Positions 6,538 to 7,245 of a DNA stretch of 7,245 nucleotides are shown piece by piece. Made by a program: the position numbers and the translations under genes. Position 1 is the stretch's first letter, and every line of letters begins with the position of its first letter. The notes under the pieces were generated by a model. The model was not told where the DNA came from. It did not search any database and saw nothing but the letters and a program-made list of their open reading frames with translations. The stretch comes from Pseudomonadota bacterium (GTDB lineage Bacteria; Pseudomonadota; Gammaproteobacteria; Burkholderiales; Ferrovaceae), in NCBI GenBank assembly GCA_021804705.1, contig JAJZHC010000066.1:1-7245 (forward strand), written 5' to 3'.

Positions 6538-7245
6538 ATGACACAAACCTATCTTGTTCGCCCCGGTGGGGCACTGACGGGCACCCTGCGGGTTCCTGGA
6601 GACAAATCCATTTCCCATCGCGCCATCATGCTGGGTGCCATTGCCGAAGGCGTCACTGAAGTGAGCGGCTTTCTGGAGGGAGAGGATGCACTTGCCACCA
6701 TGAACGCGTTTCGTGCCATGGGGGTGACCATCGATGGTCCGCACCAGGGCCAGGTGACCGTACACGGCGTGGGCAAGCACGGCCTCAAGGTTCCGCCCGG
6801 GCCCATCGACTGCGGCAACTCGGGAACTTCCATGCGCCTGTTGGCAGGGCTGCTGGCGGGCCAGGGTTTTGCGCTCAGCCTAACGGGCGACGACAGCTTG
6901 CGCCGGCGTCCCATGGCGCGTGTGGCTCGTCCACTGCAGGCCATGGGCGCTCAGGTGGACACCGAACCTGGTGGGCTGCCGCCCGTGCGCCTGGGCCCCG
7001 TCGGGCGGCTGCACGGTATTCATTACGATCTGCCCGTAGCCAGTGCCCAGGTAAAATCAGCCGTGTTGCTGGCGGGCCTTTATGCAGACGGCGAAACCTC
7101 GGTGAGCGAACCCGAGCCCACCCGCGACCATACCGAGCGCATGCTGGCGGCCTTTGGCTATCCTGTGATACGGCAGGGCAATACTGCCCGCCTGAACGGC
7201 CAGGGTACGCTGCACGCCACCCCCATTGAAGTGCCGGCCGACATC
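6538..7245 (+). CDS. aroA: EPSP synthase, 3'-truncated
   Basis: AroA joins phosphoenolpyruvate to shikimate 3-phosphate to give EPSP, the penultimate step to chorismate. The frame from ATG 6538 stays open to the window end: 236 codons, roughly the first half of an enzyme usually about 430-450 residues long. Visible motifs are GDKSISHR (21-28; K23, S24 and R28 bind substrate), CGNSGTSMR (92-100) with G96 at the phosphoenolpyruvate site, SLRRRPM (120-126), ASAQVKSAVLLAGL (168-181) and TRDHTE (195-200). The GDKS, SAQVK and RDHTE signatures point to class II EPSP synthases rather than the E. coli class I type. The gene begins 8 bases after tyrA in another frame (TGAGA overlapping the tyrA stop may aid initiation). 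In Pseudomonas the matching domain is fused to TyrA and the EPSP synthase part has been called AroF. G96 is the ordinary residue, so this site gives no hint of glyphosate tolerance. Confidence 0.96.
   Translation, partial: MTQTYLVRPGGALTGTLRVPGDKSISHRAIMLGAIAEGVTEVSGFLEGEDALATMNAFRAMGVTIDGPHQGQVTVHGVGKHGLKVPPGPIDCGNSGTSMRLLAGLLAGQGFALSLTGDDSLRRRPMARVARPLQAMGAQVDTEPGGLPPVRLGPVGRLHGIHYDLPVASAQVKSAVLLAGLYADGETSVSEPEPTRDHTERMLAAFGYPVIRQGNTARLNGQGTLHATPIEVPADI

Noticed and set aside
6527..6540. tyrA and aroA as one fusion gene broken by sequencing error
   Set aside because: The frames differ, and there is a TGA, a spacer and a good aroA ATG with the normal family N-terminus. Two ordinary genes explain it better than an error.

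Overview
This is a compact, one-strand block of core metabolic genes from a GC-rich proteobacterium. The order is gyrA (3' part) - serC - pheA - hisC - tyrA - aroA (5' part), all on the plus strand. This order is the known 'supraoperon' arrangement of many beta- and gammaproteobacteria, in which cmk, rpsA and ihfB usually follow aroA. I recognise the GyrA C-terminal domain and the P-protein as closest to betaproteobacterial and pseudomonad sequences. Unlike the fusion known in Pseudomonas, tyrA and aroA are separate genes here. I would place the source among Betaproteobacteria, Acidithiobacillia or early-branching Gammaproteobacteria, but cannot name a genus from the sequence alone.

Layout: bases 1-2380 encode DNA gyrase subunit A from about residue 68 (E. 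coli numbering) to its stop. After a 3-base gap, serC (2384-3463) encodes phosphoserine aminotransferase. pheA (3456-4541) overlaps serC by 8 bases and encodes a bifunctional chorismate mutase/prephenate dehydratase. hisC (4538-5641) overlaps pheA by an ATGA and encodes a histidinol-phosphate/aromatic aminotransferase. tyrA (5645-6529) follows after 3 bases and encodes an NAD-type prephenate/arogenate dehydrogenase. aroA starts at 6538 after 8 bases and runs off the window end; it encodes EPSP synthase with class II-type motifs. Only 14 bases of the window lie outside genes, so there is no room for a terminator between genes, and any internal promoter would have to lie within coding sequence. 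I see no RNA genes, mobile elements, repeats or CRISPR.

How the genes work together: AroA makes EPSP, the precursor of chorismate. PheA turns chorismate into prephenate and then phenylpyruvate. TyrA oxidises prephenate (or arogenate) toward tyrosine. The HisC-family enzyme can supply the transamination step for phenylalanine and tyrosine as well as for histidine. SerC supplies serine and also serves pyridoxal phosphate synthesis, the cofactor of both SerC and HisC. gyrA is probably linked by position rather than by pathway.

I found no undescribed system. The points most worth a second look are unusual residues in the SerC cofactor loop, class II-type motifs in an unfused AroA, and a Glu for Gln change at a chorismate mutase active-site position.
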